DNA from: Bacteroidales bacterium
Lineage (GTDB): Bacteria > Bacteroidota > Bacteroidia > Bacteroidales > VadinHA17
NCBI GenBank assembly: GCA_017999895.1
Contig: JAGNKY010000005.1
Span: 1 to 64,000 of the forward strand
Length of the DNA: 64,000 bases
Direction of reading: 5' to 3'
The notes beneath the pieces are model-generated. The model was not told the origin of the DNA. It ran no database searches and was given only the letters and a program-made list of their open reading frames with translations. Position numbers and translations under genes: made by a program. Numbering within the stretch: the stretch's first letter is position 1; each line of letters starts with the position of its first letter. Positions 1 through 9,203 of the stretch are shown here, piece by piece.

Positions 1-78
1 GTAAGAGAATCAAAAGAAAACAATACTTATGAAATATATTTTTGCAATCAATTAATAAGAACTATAACTTTATAAAAA

Positions 79-130
79 TGTATACCATGTCTATAGCCCC
101 TTGTATACCAAGTCTATTGTCCATACAAGG
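79..130. repeat. 52-bp dispersed repeat, copy A, abutting tRNA-Ser
   Basis: This 52-bp stretch aligns without gaps to 50650-50701. Each copy holds two imperfect 23-bp units beginning TGTATACC. Copy A also has 8-bp inverted arms, CCTTGTAT (99-106) and ATACAAGG (123-130). It ends directly at the 3' end of the minus-strand tRNA-Ser. It could be a processing or termination hairpin or a mobile short repeat. The function is unknown. Positions 1-78 show nothing recognisable. Confidence 0.6.
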
Positions 131-219
131 CGGAGAGAGGGGGATTCGAACCCCCGGTCCGCCGGTAAGCGGACACACGCTCTCCAGGCGTGCCAGTTAA
201 ACCACTCCTGCATCTCTCC
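131..219 (-). tRNA. tRNA-Ser (anticodon GGA)
   Basis: Read on the minus strand this folds as a class II tRNA of 89 nt. The acceptor arms GGAGAGA and TCTCTCC pair, with a G discriminator base. The anticodon stem CACGC/GCGTG encloses the loop CTGGAGA, giving anticodon GGA (serine, UCC/UCU). There is a long variable arm typical of tRNA-Ser, and the T-arm GGGGG-TTCGAAT-CCCCC is intact. No CCA is encoded. The stretch 220-451 downstream of the TatD gene holds no gene that I recognise. Confidence 0.95.
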
Positions 220-451
220 TTTTTATATATATTAACATTCCCTAATGTAAAATCGGAAATAACTGCAGCAAAATAAGGAAAAAATTGCCAATATTTTTAT
301 TCCGTCGGGCTATTTGTTATTAAATCATCATTATTCGCACGATTTCTGAAGTTAGAACGATGCGGTTTTGAATAACATATTTTACCTTATGTAACACACT
401 ACTTAAGTAAGTCTGTTTATTGGAAACCAGTTATAAAAATGCGGATAATTT

Positions 452-1231
452 TTATATCGGTTCATCGAGTCGGAAAAGTTTAATTGCATTTTGTGTTGTT
501 ATTTCAGCGGTTTCATCAGTTGTAAGGCCAAGGAGTTCAGAAAGTTTATTATTAATATAATAGAGCATCGAACTATCATTTCTTTTTCCCCTGAAAGGTT
601 CAGGTGTAAGATAAGGAGAGTCGGTTTCAAGAACAAGGAAGGAGATATCTGTTTCTCTGACGACTTTTTGCAGGGATGAATTTTTAAATGTCAACACTCC
701 GCCAATACCTAGCAGAAAACCCCTGTCGCAGGCTTTGCAGGCTTCTTCGCTACCTCCCGAAAAGGCATGAAAAACGCCCTTAAGTCCTGTGCCTTTGAAT
801 TCGTCAATAATGAGAAATACTTCAGGGAAGGCGTTCCTTGTATGGATTACTGCCGGAAGTCCGGTTTCAAGTGCAAGAGCCAACTGTTTACGGAAAGCTG
901 AAATCTGTTCACTTATATGGGTTTTGTCCCTGTAGAAATCAAGGCCTATTTCACCTATTGCCACGAAATGATGACGGCCTATCAAGGATTTCATTTTTAC
1001 GAGTTGATTTTCGAAGTCATTTTTTACCGACAAAGGGTGTAAGCCTATCATAGGGTAACAAATACCTTTATAACGTTCAACCGCAGATAACATAGGCGAT
1101 ATTGATTCTGTGTCAATATTCGGCATCAGAAGTTTTGTTACGCTATTTTTGAGAGATTTTTCTATAACATCATCCCTGTCCATATCAAATTCGGGCAAAT
1201 AAATATGTGTATGAGTATCAATTAGATTCAT
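452..1231 (-). CDS. TatD family metal-dependent deoxyribonuclease
   Basis: The 259-residue protein matches the usual TatD length. It is a metal-dependent amidohydrolase-fold DNase/exonuclease thought to act in the cytoplasm in DNA repair or turnover. Metal ligands are visible: the N-terminal H7-x-H9, E94 in GEIGLDFYRD, H130, H155 and D204 in LETDSPYLTP. The ATG start gives an immediate DTHTHI strand, as in relatives. The neighbour dprA lies 83 bases away on the same strand, but no shared promoter is obvious. Which TatD paralogue (TatD, YcfH or YjjV type) cannot be settled here. Confidence 0.92.
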   Translation of the reverse strand: MNLIDTHTHIYLPEFDMDRDDVIEKSLKNSVTKLLMPNIDTESISPMLSAVERYKGICYPMIGLHPLSVKNDFENQLVKMKSLIGRHHFVAIGEIGLDFYRDKTHISEQISAFRKQLALALETGLPAVIHTRNAFPEVFLIIDEFKGTGLKGVFHAFSGGSEEACKACDRGFLLGIGGVLTFKNSSLQKVVRETDISFLVLETDSPYLTPEPFRGKRNDSSMLYYINNKLSELLGLTTDETAEITTQNAIKLFRLDEPI

Positions 1232-1314
1232 AGTTTAAAATAACAAAAATGTATTTTTATTATTGGTTTTAAATTCTTCCATGGTTGACGATATTGCGGC
1301 ATATTGGTTTTTAT

Positions 1315-2424
1315 TTAACTTATAATTTTATAAATATTTCCGGGGCAACATTTTATCAGGCCGTTGAATTCCATTTCCAGCAATATAGCAGAAAGTTTAT
1401 TAACTGCAGTATTTGTTCCTCTGCAAATCTGGTCAATATTAAGTTCTCCCTCCTTGTTTAGTAGTTCATATATCATTTTCTCTTCTACGGTCAAATCGTT
1501 AAAAAGAGAACGCTGGACTGGTTGTTTTAATATATCTGGCTGCCAGTTAAGGAAATATTCGATATCTTCATGTCTTTCGACAAGTGCCGCTTTGTTTTTT
1601 TTGATTAAATTATTACAACCGGCCGACCAGATATCATCAATACGACCAGGCACTGCAAATACATCTCTGTTATAGGAGTTTGCTATATCGGCTGTTATCA
1701 GTGCTCCGCCTGTTATGGCTGATTCCACTATAAGTGTAGCATCTGAAATGCCTGCAATTATGCGGTTTCTCTTTATAAAGTTGTTTCTTTCTGGTAGTTC
1801 GTCCGATTGAAAATCAGTAAGTAAACCTCCGTTTTCGACCATAGCATTTGCTATTGCACGGTGAACAGAAGGGTATGTTGTTTTAAAACCATGGCCAAGG
1901 ACGCCAATTGTAGGAAGTTTATTAGCCATAGCGCTTTTGTGGGCGGTGATGTCTATTCCATAAGCAAGTCCGCTGACGATGATAAGTTCGGGGTTGTTTG
2001 CTGCCAGGCCGGTTATTATTTTTTCGCAAATTTCCTTTCCTCTTGAAGTGGCATTTCTGGTTCCGACAATGCTCAGAATTCTTGGAGCATTGAGGTTGCA
2101 ATTACCTTTAAAATAGAACAGCACCGGTGAATCATCACATTGCCTCAGACGATATGGGTAATCACTATCGAGGTAGAAAAATGTTTTGATACCATTTTTT
2201 TCAACATAATCGGCCTCTTTTTCAGCGATTTTCATATATGATTTTTCACATATATATTTTGCAAGTGAAGAACCGATACCCGGGATTTTTATCAGGGAGC
2301 GATATGGTTCGTTAAAAATGGCTTCCACACTGCCTATATGGGAAACAAGTTTGCGCGCATTTATGTCGCCCACATGTGGAATAAGGCTTAGAGCGATCTT
2401 ATAGATCAGAGGGACTTCTAACAT
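1315..2424 (-). CDS. dprA: DNA-processing protein DprA (Smf)
   Basis: DprA binds incoming single-stranded DNA during natural transformation and loads RecA. The protein is 369 residues from the ATG at 2424. That start is preferred because the in-frame extension to 2475 adds a hydrophobic leader not expected in DprA. Residues 1-60 form a helix-hairpin-helix-like region. The Rossmann-like core carries GTRN at 121-124 and SGLAYGID at 151-158. A C-terminal winged-helix-like region follows from about residue 300. DprA is widespread in Bacteroidetes, including species not known to be competent. Confidence 0.93.
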   Translation of the reverse strand: MLEVPLIYKIALSLIPHVGDINARKLVSHIGSVEAIFNEPYRSLIKIPGIGSSLAKYICEKSYMKIAEKEADYVEKNGIKTFFYLDSDYPYRLRQCDDSPVLFYFKGNCNLNAPRILSIVGTRNATSRGKEICEKIITGLAANNPELIIVSGLAYGIDITAHKSAMANKLPTIGVLGHGFKTTYPSVHRAIANAMVENGGLLTDFQSDELPERNNFIKRNRIIAGISDATLIVESAITGGALITADIANSYNRDVFAVPGRIDDIWSAGCNNLIKKNKAALVERHEDIEYFLNWQPDILKQPVQRSLFNDLTVEEKMIYELLNKEGELNIDQICRGTNTAVNKLSAILLEMEFNGLIKCCPGNIYKIIS

Positions 2425-2521
2425 TGCACAAGGAATTGAGACATAGAACAAAGATAATAAAAAAAGGAAAATCAAAAATATGATTTTCCTTTAGACAGTA
2501 CAATGATAATAAGGGGTTGAT

Positions 2522-3859
2522 TTATATTATGCCCATATCGAGCATAGCGTTTGCTACTCTAAGGAAGCCTGCCACATTTGCACCTTTAACGTAGTCGACA
2601 TATCCGTCGGGGCGTTTGCCATATTTAGCGCACTGAGAATGAATATTACGCATTATTTCATGCAGACGGTTGTCCACTTCATTTCTGCTCCAGCTTAATT
2701 TCATCGCATTCTGAGACATTTCGAGACCCGATGTTGCAACGCCGCCTGCATTAGCGGCTTTTCCCGGAGCGAATAACAATCCGTTTTTCTGTAATATTTC
2801 CACAGCTTCATAAGTGCATGGCATATTTGCTCCCTCGCATACGCAGATACATCCGTTTCTTATCAGGTTTTCAGCATCATGAACATCGAGTTCATTTTGT
2901 ATTGCGCAAGGTAATGCAATGTCAACCGGTACTTCCCATGGGCGTTTACCAGGATGGAATTCGGCAGATTTAAATTCTGTTGCAAAGGGGCTTACTATAT
3001 CATTATTTGAAGCCCGAAGTTGAAGCATGTATTCTATTTTTTTGCCTGAGATTCCATCTGGATCATATATATAACCGTCGGGGCCTGATATAGTGACCAC
3101 TTTCGCACCAAGTTCAGTTGCCTTAAGGGCGGCTCCCCAGGCTACATTACCAAAGCCCGATATTGCAACTTTTTTTCCTGCGAATGACTGACCGCGAGTT
3201 GCAAGCATTTCACTGGCAAAATATACACATCCGAAGCCTGTTGCTTCTGGCCTGATATGAGAACCTCCCCAGTTAATGTCCTTTCCAGTTAAAACTCCAG
3301 AGTGTTCGCTTTTAATCCTCTTGTACATCCCGTAAAGAAATCCAATTTCGCGAGTTCCGACTCCTATATCACCGGCTGGGACATCAATTTCAGGGCCTAT
3401 ATATCTCCATAGTTCAAGCATGAATGATTGACAAAAACGCATCACTTCAGCATTGGATTTTCCTTTAGGATCAAAGTCAGAGCCACCTTTTGCCCCACCT
3501 AACGCAAGTGTTGTCAATGAATTTTTAAATATCTGTTCAAAGCCAAGGAACTTCATAATTGAAAGATTAACACTGGGGTGGAACCTCAAACCTCCTTTAT
3601 AAGGTCCTAATGCATTGTTGAATTGCACTCTATATCCTAAGTTTATTTGAATTTCTCCCTTGTCGTCAATCCATGGAACTTTGAAAATGATAACTCTATC
3701 CGGTTCAACTATTCTTTCAATAATTTTTGCAGATTCGAATTGAGGATTTTCATTATAAACATCTACAATTGATTTCAGAACTTCCTTTACAGCCTGTAAA
3801 TATTCAACCTCAGTAGAATGTTTCTTTTCGAGGTTAGTCATGATTTTGTTAATGTCCAT
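2522..3859 (-). CDS. gdhA: NADP-type glutamate dehydrogenase
   Basis: It catalyses reductive amination of 2-oxoglutarate with ammonia to glutamate, in the cytoplasm. The length of 445 residues matches the hexameric bacterial enzymes. The substrate-binding lysine K88 (GPYKGGLRF), the catalytic lysine K124 (GGAKGGSDFDPKGKS) and the catalytic aspartate D164 (PAGDIGVG) are all present. The dinucleotide fold has SGFGNVAWG near 234-242. The coenzyme is inferred from similarity to the NADP(H) biosynthetic group, not from a diagnostic residue. A well-formed Bacteroidetes promoter lies upstream at 3904-3934, giving a leader of about 40 bases. It appears monocistronic. Confidence 0.95.
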   Translation of the reverse strand: MDINKIMTNLEKKHSTEVEYLQAVKEVLKSIVDVYNENPQFESAKIIERIVEPDRVIIFKVPWIDDKGEIQINLGYRVQFNNALGPYKGGLRFHPSVNLSIMKFLGFEQIFKNSLTTLALGGAKGGSDFDPKGKSNAEVMRFCQSFMLELWRYIGPEIDVPAGDIGVGTREIGFLYGMYKRIKSEHSGVLTGKDINWGGSHIRPEATGFGCVYFASEMLATRGQSFAGKKVAISGFGNVAWGAALKATELGAKVVTISGPDGYIYDPDGISGKKIEYMLQLRASNNDIVSPFATEFKSAEFHPGKRPWEVPVDIALPCAIQNELDVHDAENLIRNGCICVCEGANMPCTYEAVEILQKNGLLFAPGKAANAGGVATSGLEMSQNAMKLSWSRNEVDNRLHEIMRNIHSQCAKYGKRPDGYVDYVKGANVAGFLRVANAMLDMGII

Positions 3860-3903
3860 ATTAAGAATTTTTAATTGAAATAAGCATTTTTTTTACAGGG
3901 GTG

Positions 3904-3934
3904 CAAAGATGTAATTTATAGTTCATTTTTACAA
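3904..3934 (-). promoter_or_regulatory. Bacteroidetes-type promoter of gdhA
   Basis: On the minus strand a TTG (-33 element, 3932-3934) is followed after 20 bases by CATCTTTG (3904-3911). This is one mismatch from the -7 consensus TAnnTTTG. The spacing is right for the family, and transcription would begin near 3898. Confidence 0.6.
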
Positions 3935-3953
3935 TGATTTTAATCATATTTTT

Positions 3954-4445
3954 TCATTTATTAAGATCGGCAGGAGCATACTGATTAAGTGAATAAAGAA
4001 TTTTATTTCTTTCTTCTTTTTTCATGGGTCTGATATTAACAGTAGGATACTCGGCTATTCCTCCTTTTACATGCTGAAGCAAGGTAATATTTTGAATTAG
4101 TCCGAAAAGCTTCTTCTCATATCGAAATCCTGCATATAAGCGTTTGTCAATTTCGATTGAATTTTTCTTTCCCCCGATAAAACCTGCTGTAAAATATCTG
4201 AATATTATTTTTTCGCCTTCATCCGAATAGTAAATATACTGGTAACTCAGAAACATAGGATAAAGCAGGTAAGTAAGGTATAAACCCGTTAAGATAATAG
4301 TAAACCAGGTATCTGTTAATCCAAGGATAGGAAATTTAATCACTTTAACAAAATAAGCCAAAATGATATAAACTATGAAAATCACAGTCACTGCAAACAA
4401 CCTTATACGGAGATTTATTATTGCTTTACTGTTTTCAATAGTCAT
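3954..4445 (-). CDS. Small membrane protein with two N-terminal helices
   Basis: I do not recognise a named family in this 163-residue protein. Two hydrophobic segments (about residues 12-34 and 44-66) are followed by a soluble domain of about 95 residues. That domain alternates beta-like stretches and ends in a charged helix, recalling small two-helix bacterial PH-like proteins, but this is only an impression. It lies 30 bases downstream of tadA on the same strand and is probably co-transcribed with it. No signal peptide cleavage site is evident. Confidence 0.7.
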   Translation of the reverse strand: MTIENSKAIINLRIRLFAVTVIFIVYIILAYFVKVIKFPILGLTDTWFTIILTGLYLTYLLYPMFLSYQYIYYSDEGEKIIFRYFTAGFIGGKKNSIEIDKRLYAGFRYEKKLFGLIQNITLLQHVKGGIAEYPTVNIRPMKKEERNKILYSLNQYAPADLNK

Positions 4446-4475
4446 AATAGATTGTTTTTAAAGATCAGGATGTAA

Positions 4476-4931
4476 TTATACTTTATTTTTTCTTTTATTT
4501 TTAAAAAATCCGGTAATTAATTCTTTGCAGTCGTTTTCAAGAATTCCTTTTCGTATTGTTGTCTTTGGATGGAGCAGATATGGGGATATTTTTGTAAAAC
4601 CTTTTTTTTCGTCGGGCGTGCCATAGACCAGAGTTTCTGCCTGGCTCCATGCGAGGGCTCCGGCGCACATAGGACATGGCTCGACAGTTACATAAACAGT
4701 GCATCCAGTAAGATATTTTCTCCCGAGAAAATTGGCAGCGGCAGTTATTGCCTGCATTTCTGCATGAGCCGTAGGATCTTTGAGAGTTTCAGTGAGGTTA
4801 TGAGCTCTTGCAATTATTTTTCCGCTGTTTACTATTACTGCACCGACAGGTACCTCGTCCTTTTCAAGAGCCTTTATAGCCTCTTCAATTGCAATTTTCA
4901 TATATTTCTCATCATCTGTAACCTTTAGCAT
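4476..4931 (-). CDS. tadA: tRNA adenosine(34) deaminase TadA
   Basis: TadA converts adenosine to inosine at the wobble position of tRNA-Arg(ACG). From the ATG at 4931 the protein has 151 residues, typical of the family. The zinc and catalytic residues are H56-A-E58 and C86-P-M-C89 (PCPMCAGA). An extended frame reaches 4991, but a promoter -7 element at 4950-4957 falls between the two starts and supports the shorter form. It is divergent from aspS and probably co-transcribed with the membrane protein gene at 3954-4445. Confidence 0.93.
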   Translation of the reverse strand: MLKVTDDEKYMKIAIEEAIKALEKDEVPVGAVIVNSGKIIARAHNLTETLKDPTAHAEMQAITAAANFLGRKYLTGCTVYVTVEPCPMCAGALAWSQAETLVYGTPDEKKGFTKISPYLLHPKTTIRKGILENDCKELITGFFKNKRKNKV

Positions 4932-4949
4932 AATGTTCGGAAAATATAG

Positions 4950-4957
4950 CAAATGTA
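4950..4957 (-). promoter_or_regulatory. -7 promoter element of tadA
   Basis: The minus-strand sequence TACATTTG matches TAnnTTTG exactly. The predicted transcription start, near 4944, is about 13 bases before the ATG at 4931. No clear -33 TTG is seen. Confidence 0.45.
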
Positions 4958-5037
4958 TTAAGAAAATTTTATTTCGGTTCATGATAAACATTTCGCCTTG
5001 TTACAAAGAATCAAATATGTACTGGTTATTATTTTTT

Positions 5038-5045
5038 TATTTTTG
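5038..5045 (+). promoter_or_regulatory. -7 promoter element of aspS
   Basis: TATTTTTG matches TAnnTTTG exactly and lies 20 bases before the aspS ATG. It forms a divergent promoter pair with tadA. The -33 element is not convincing. Confidence 0.45.
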
Positions 5046-5065
5046 CTGATATTTTCATTAAAAGA

Positions 5066-6823
5066 ATGTACAGAACACATACATGCGGTGAGCTGAGGCT
5101 TTCGGACGCTGGCAAAAAAGTCATCCTTTGCGGATGGGTTCAGCGGTCGAGAGACTTTGGAGGTATGACTTTCCTCGACCTTCGCGACAGGTACGGCATA
5201 ACTCAACTGGTATTCGATATGGAAGCAGATGCCGGTTTATGCGAAAAAGCAAGAAAACTCGGCAGAGAATATGTTATAAGAGTGAATGGAGAAGTCAGGG
5301 AAAGAATAAATAAGAACCCAAAGATTTCTACCGGTGATATTGAGATAGAGGTTGATGGATTTGAGATACTGAATCCAAGCGATCTTCCTCCTTTTACCAT
5401 TGAAAATGAAACAGATGGAGGCGAAGAGTTAAGGATGAAATACAGATATATCGACCTCAGGCGCCCATGTCTTCAGGAGAATTTAATCCTGCGCAATAGA
5501 ATGGCCCGGGAAGTAAGGAGGTATCTCGATTCGGTAGGGTTTATTGAAATAGAAACTCCGGCGCTTATAAAATCTACACCGGAAGGCGCTCGCGATTTTG
5601 TTGTGCCTTCAAGGCTTCAACCCGGATTATTTTATGCTCTCCCACAGTCGCCTCAAACATTTAAACAATTACTGATGATTGCAGGTTTCGACAGGTATTA
5701 TCAGATTGTAAGATGCTTTCGCGACGAGGACCTGCGTGCCGATCGTCAACCTGAATTTACTCAGATAGATTGTGAAATGTCGTTTGTTGAGCAAAATGAT
5801 GTGCTCGAAACCTTTGAGGGCCTTGCAAAACACCTTTTCAGAGAACTGAAAAAAATTGAATTCCATAAATCATTTCCGAGGCTTTCGTGGGCAGATGCAT
5901 TGAAATACTATGGCACGGATAAACCTGATATTCGTTTCGGAATGAAAATCTCTGAGGTTACCGACATTTTAAAAGGGAAAGGTTTTGGAATGTTCGACAA
6001 TGCTGAATTCATCGGCTGTATCTGTGCGGAAGGTGCTTCGGAATATTCGAGGAAACAGACTGACGAGCTCAATGAATTCGTAAGAAAGCCACAGATTGGA
6101 GCATCAGGAATTGTTACAATAAAATATGCTGCAGATGGAATGGTGAAATCTTCTATTGATAAATATTTTACAAGCGAGGAATTGCAAAGTGTAATAAATG
6201 TAACAGATGCAAAGCCAGGTTCGCTTGTTCTTATTATTGCAGGCGAGCGAAGCAAAAGTCTTACTGCTCTTTCTGAACTGAGACTCGAAATGGGCAGAAG
6301 GCTTGGTTTGATAAATGCAGGCGTATTCAGCCCCCTGTGGGTCGTAGATTTTCCATTATTTGAATGGAACGATGAAGAAAAGCGATTCACGGCAATGCAT
6401 CACCCTTTCACTTCACCCAAAACTGAGGATATAGAATTTATGATATCAGATCCTGGCAGAGTAAGAGCAAATTCTTATGATCTGGTAATCAACGGCATCG
6501 AAATAGGAGGGGGTTCGATAAGAATTCATGATTCTTCTTTGCAGGAGCTTATGTTTAAAGCTCTTGGTTTTACTGAAGAAGAAGCTGACAAGCAGTTCGG
6601 ATTCCTGATAAATGCTTTCAGATATGGTGCTCCGCCGCATGGAGGAATAGCATTTGGTTTCGACCGGTGGGTGGCCTTGTTTGCAGGCGAAGATTCAATA
6701 AGAGAAGTAATAGCTTTCCCGAAAAATAATGCCGGAAGAGACATAATGATCGATGCACCTGCTGAAATATCCCGAAAACAGCTTGACGAACTGATGATCG
6801 AAATAAAGAAACGTAATAAATAA
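5066..6823 (+). CDS. aspS: Aspartyl-tRNA synthetase
   Basis: It charges tRNA-Asp with aspartate in the cytoplasm. The 585-residue length is the bacterial type, with an N-terminal OB-fold anticodon-binding domain (about 1-105), a class II catalytic core and an inserted GAD domain (about 290-400). Motif 2 is visible in [18 protein letters not shown] and motif 3 in [15 protein letters not shown] near the C-terminus. The gene ends three bases before the convergent gene at 6827. Whether it also charges tRNA-Asn cannot be read from the sequence with certainty. Confidence 0.96.
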   Translation: MYRTHTCGELRLSDAGKKVILCGWVQRSRDFGGMTFLDLRDRYGITQLVFDMEADAGLCEKARKLGREYVIRVNGEVRERINKNPKISTGDIEIEVDGFEILNPSDLPPFTIENETDGGEELRMKYRYIDLRRPCLQENLILRNRMAREVRRYLDSVGFIEIETPALIKSTPEGARDFVVPSRLQPGLFYALPQSPQTFKQLLMIAGFDRYYQIVRCFRDEDLRADRQPEFTQIDCEMSFVEQNDVLETFEGLAKHLFRELKKIEFHKSFPRLSWADALKYYGTDKPDIRFGMKISEVTDILKGKGFGMFDNAEFIGCICAEGASEYSRKQTDELNEFVRKPQIGASGIVTIKYAADGMVKSSIDKYFTSEELQSVINVTDAKPGSLVLIIAGERSKSLTALSELRLEMGRRLGLINAGVFSPLWVVDFPLFEWNDEEKRFTAMHHPFTSPKTEDIEFMISDPGRVRANSYDLVINGIEIGGGSIRIHDSSLQELMFKALGFTEEEADKQFGFLINAFRYGAPPHGGIAFGFDRWVALFAGEDSIREVIAFPKNNAGRDIMIDAPAEISRKQLDELMIEIKKRNK

Positions 6824-6826
6824 AGA

Positions 6827-7537
6827 TCAATTCTTTTCAGAGCCGAATAATGTAATCAAAATGACGCCAGCGGCGCCCCTTGCTCCATAAATAGATGCGG
6901 CAGACCCTTTAAGCACTTCAATGGATTTTACCTGTTGGGGACTTATGTCGTCAATATTTGAAACTTCCACGCCGTTTACTATAATAAGAGGTTCAGAACT
7001 GATATTAATTGACGACGGGCCCCTAATTGTTATCTTCTTACCTATTACCTGAACACCCGGAACTTCTCCCTTAATCATATCATATATATTTGGATATGAT
7101 GCATATTTTGAATTTGTTCCGTCAACTTTTCCGACAGTATTTGTCAGATTCTTTTTTTTCATTGTTCCATACCCAACATTTATCTCCTGTTCGTCCGCAT
7201 TATTTTCAGATTTTATCTGACTTGCTTCGGCTTTGCCCGGTAGAAAGAAGTTGATAACCGTTCTTCCTTGAATCATTTCATCTTTCATTCCGCCATTGAG
7301 CATAAAAACAGTAATCATTGTATCGGTCGGACTCACTTTTACTTTATAAAATCCATTTTCATCAGTTGTCTGATTCACTCTTTTATTATTGATAAGTATT
7401 ATTGCATTGCTTACCGGATTGTTGTTTGAATCAACAACTCTACCCGTGATATAAAACTTCTTATTTGCTTTTTGTGCTTCAAGGCATGTAAGATTAAAGG
7501 AAATCAAGATTATAAAAAAGGATGATATATATTTCAT
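6827..7537 (-). CDS. Carboxypeptidase-like plus TonB-receptor plug protein without barrel
   Basis: A signal peptide (about 1-21) is followed by a CarboxypepD_reg-like beta-sandwich (about 27-100, FYITGRVVDSNNNPVSNA) and then a TonB-dependent receptor plug domain (about 125-232). The plug ends with VLKGSAASIYGARGAAGVI, the usual junction before the barrel. The protein stops there at 236 residues, so the 22-strand barrel is absent. The following sequence is aspS on the other strand, so this is not a recent frameshift. Stand-alone plug proteins of this kind occur in Bacteroidetes; their role is unclear. It lies 66 bases downstream of miaB. Confidence 0.85.
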   Translation of the reverse strand: MKYISSFFIILISFNLTCLEAQKANKKFYITGRVVDSNNNPVSNAIILINNKRVNQTTDENGFYKVKVSPTDTMITVFMLNGGMKDEMIQGRTVINFFLPGKAEASQIKSENNADEQEINVGYGTMKKKNLTNTVGKVDGTNSKYASYPNIYDMIKGEVPGVQVIGKKITIRGPSSINISSEPLIIVNGVEVSNIDDISPQQVKSIEVLKGSAASIYGARGAAGVILITLFGSEKN

Positions 7538-7603
7538 ATTAATATTATTTAATAATAAGTTGCAATTTACAATTTTAAAATGTGATTTTCAAGTGAAAAA
7601 ATG

Positions 7604-8938
7604 TTAAATAACCCTGCCAATAAGGGTTGCAGAGGTCGACTTTTCCACAAGCACGTTGACGTAATCACCCTTTCGGAAATTTATTGCAGGGAATACCACA
7701 GTTTTATTTTGTGAGTTGCGACCCGATAAATAATCTTCAGATCTTTTTGACCGGCCTTCGACGAGCACTTTATATATTTTCCCAATGTCTGCTTTTTTGC
7801 TTTTAGCCGAAAGGCTGTTTTGAAGAGTTACTATTTCGTTAAGACGCCTTGTTTTAACATCATCAGGAACATCGTCGGCGAGTTCTTCTGCGGCCTTTGT
7901 GCCGGGGCGTTCGTTGTATCTGAACATATAAGCAAAATCGAATTCTGCCCATTCCATCATTGAGAGAGTTGCCTTATGATCTTCTTCTGTTTCAGTACAG
8001 AAACCGGCAATTATATCGGTAGAAACAGAGCAGCCGGGAATTATTTTCCTTATCGCTTCTATACGCTTCATATACCAGTTGCGTGTATATTGCCGGTTCA
8101 TCAGATTAAGTATGCGGTCGCTCCCGCTCTGTAACGGCAGATGAATATGTTTGCATATATTTTCGTGTGTGGCTATAGTTTGGAGCAGTTCATCCGAGAG
8201 GTCTTTCGGGTGAGATGTTGAGAACCTCACTCTCAGTAGGGGGTCTATTTGAGCTACCTTTCTGAGGATTTCCGGGAAAGAGATGACTTTACCGTTTTCC
8301 TTCCAGAGATATGAATTTACATTTTGTCCGATGAGAGTCACTTCCCTGTATCCCATGGCGAATAGTTCTTCCGCCTCTCTTATTATTGATTTCGGATTGC
8401 GGCTTCTCTCGGTTCCTCTTACAAAAGGAACCACGCAATAAGAACACATGTTGTTGCATCCCCGCATTATCGAGATGAAAGCGCTGATGCCATTATTATC
8501 GAACCTTACAGGCATAATATCGGAATAAGTCTCTTCCGATGAAAGAATTACATTTATTCTGTTCGAGCCTGTTTTTGCTTCCTCGACCAGGGATGGAAGA
8601 GTTCTATAAGAATCTGGCCCGACCACCAGGTCGACCGCCAGTCCGCTGTCAAGAAGGGATTCTTTCATTCGTTCGGCCATACAGCCGATAATACCTACCA
8701 TGATGCATGGTTTTCTTTTTTTAAGAGATTTTATTTCTTTCAGTCTATTGAGCACTTTCTTTTCAGCATTTTCGCGGATGGAGCATGTATTTAACAATAT
8801 GAGATCTGCATCGTCGGCACAGTCTGTAATAGTGTACCCTGATTCTTTCATCACAGAAGCAACTATTTCGCTATCGGCCACATTCATCTGACAGCCGTAG
8901 GTTTCGATATAGAGTTTTTTGTCGTTCACTTTCAGCAC
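7604..8938 (-). CDS. miaB: tRNA-2-methylthio-N6-dimethylallyladenosine synthase MiaB
   Basis: MiaB is a radical-SAM methylthiotransferase that modifies A37 of tRNAs reading UNN codons. The 444-residue protein has the N-terminal UPF0004 domain with cluster cysteines C16, C52 and C86. The radical-SAM domain carries C161-x3-C165-x2-C168 (RGCNNMCSYC), and a C-terminal TRAM domain covers about 378-444. MiaB rather than MtaB or RimO is chosen from the ETYGCQMN start and the VPFVRGTERSR motif. A consensus -7 element lies at 8959-8966. Confidence 0.94.
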   Translation of the reverse strand: MLKVNDKKLYIETYGCQMNVADSEIVASVMKESGYTITDCADDADLILLNTCSIRENAEKKVLNRLKEIKSLKKRKPCIMVGIIGCMAERMKESLLDSGLAVDLVVGPDSYRTLPSLVEEAKTGSNRINVILSSEETYSDIMPVRFDNNGISAFISIMRGCNNMCSYCVVPFVRGTERSRNPKSIIREAEELFAMGYREVTLIGQNVNSYLWKENGKVISFPEILRKVAQIDPLLRVRFSTSHPKDLSDELLQTIATHENICKHIHLPLQSGSDRILNLMNRQYTRNWYMKRIEAIRKIIPGCSVSTDIIAGFCTETEEDHKATLSMMEWAEFDFAYMFRYNERPGTKAAEELADDVPDDVKTRRLNEIVTLQNSLSAKSKKADIGKIYKVLVEGRSKRSEDYLSGRNSQNKTVVFPAINFRKGDYVNVLVEKSTSATLIGRVI

Positions 8939-8958
8939 TCATTTACGGGAAAGCGGTA

Positions 8959-8966
8959 CAAAGGTA
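8959..8966 (-). promoter_or_regulatory. -7 promoter element of miaB
   Basis: The minus strand reads TACCTTTG, an exact match to TAnnTTTG, about 20 bases before the miaB ATG. No -33 TTG is apparent. Confidence 0.5.
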
Positions 8967-8989
8967 TTAAAAATAAGTTAAAGGTAGGA

Positions 8990-9053
8990 TGGGAGAATGA
9001 GGAGGGAGCGGGTAGCACGAACCGATGAGAGGTGAGAAAGTGAGAAGAGAGGG
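8990..9053. repeat. GA-rich intergenic tract
   Basis: The plus strand is almost all purine (GATGGGAGAATGAGGAGGGA and similar). It resembles tracts at 45180-45262 and 63096-63160. It has no coding potential that I can support. It lies between the divergent miaB and yebC genes. Confidence 0.45.
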
Positions 9054-9062
9054 CATCTGGAC

Positions 9063-9090
9063 AACGCTAAACGTGAAACGTTAAACGTCT
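9063..9090. repeat. Four tandem heptamers AACGnnn
   Basis: Four consecutive 7-bp units AACGCTA, AACGTGA, AACGTTA and AACGTCT lie about 80 bases upstream of the yebC -7 element. They could be a small tandem repeat or a protein-binding array. No regulator is known to me for it. Confidence 0.5.
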
Positions 9091-9169
9091 GAAAGTTTTA
9101 AATTGTTCTAAAAAGTCTGTCTGTAAGATATTTCTCTTATCATGATAAATATCGTTAAAAAGAATTAAT

Positions 9170-9177
9170 TATTTTTG
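9170..9177 (+). promoter_or_regulatory. -7 promoter element of yebC
   Basis: TATTTTTG matches TAnnTTTG and is followed by TGC, 26 bases before the yebC ATG. The -33 element is weak. Confidence 0.45.
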
Positions 9178-9203
9178 TGCCATAGATATTAATAAAAAGT
9201 TTT

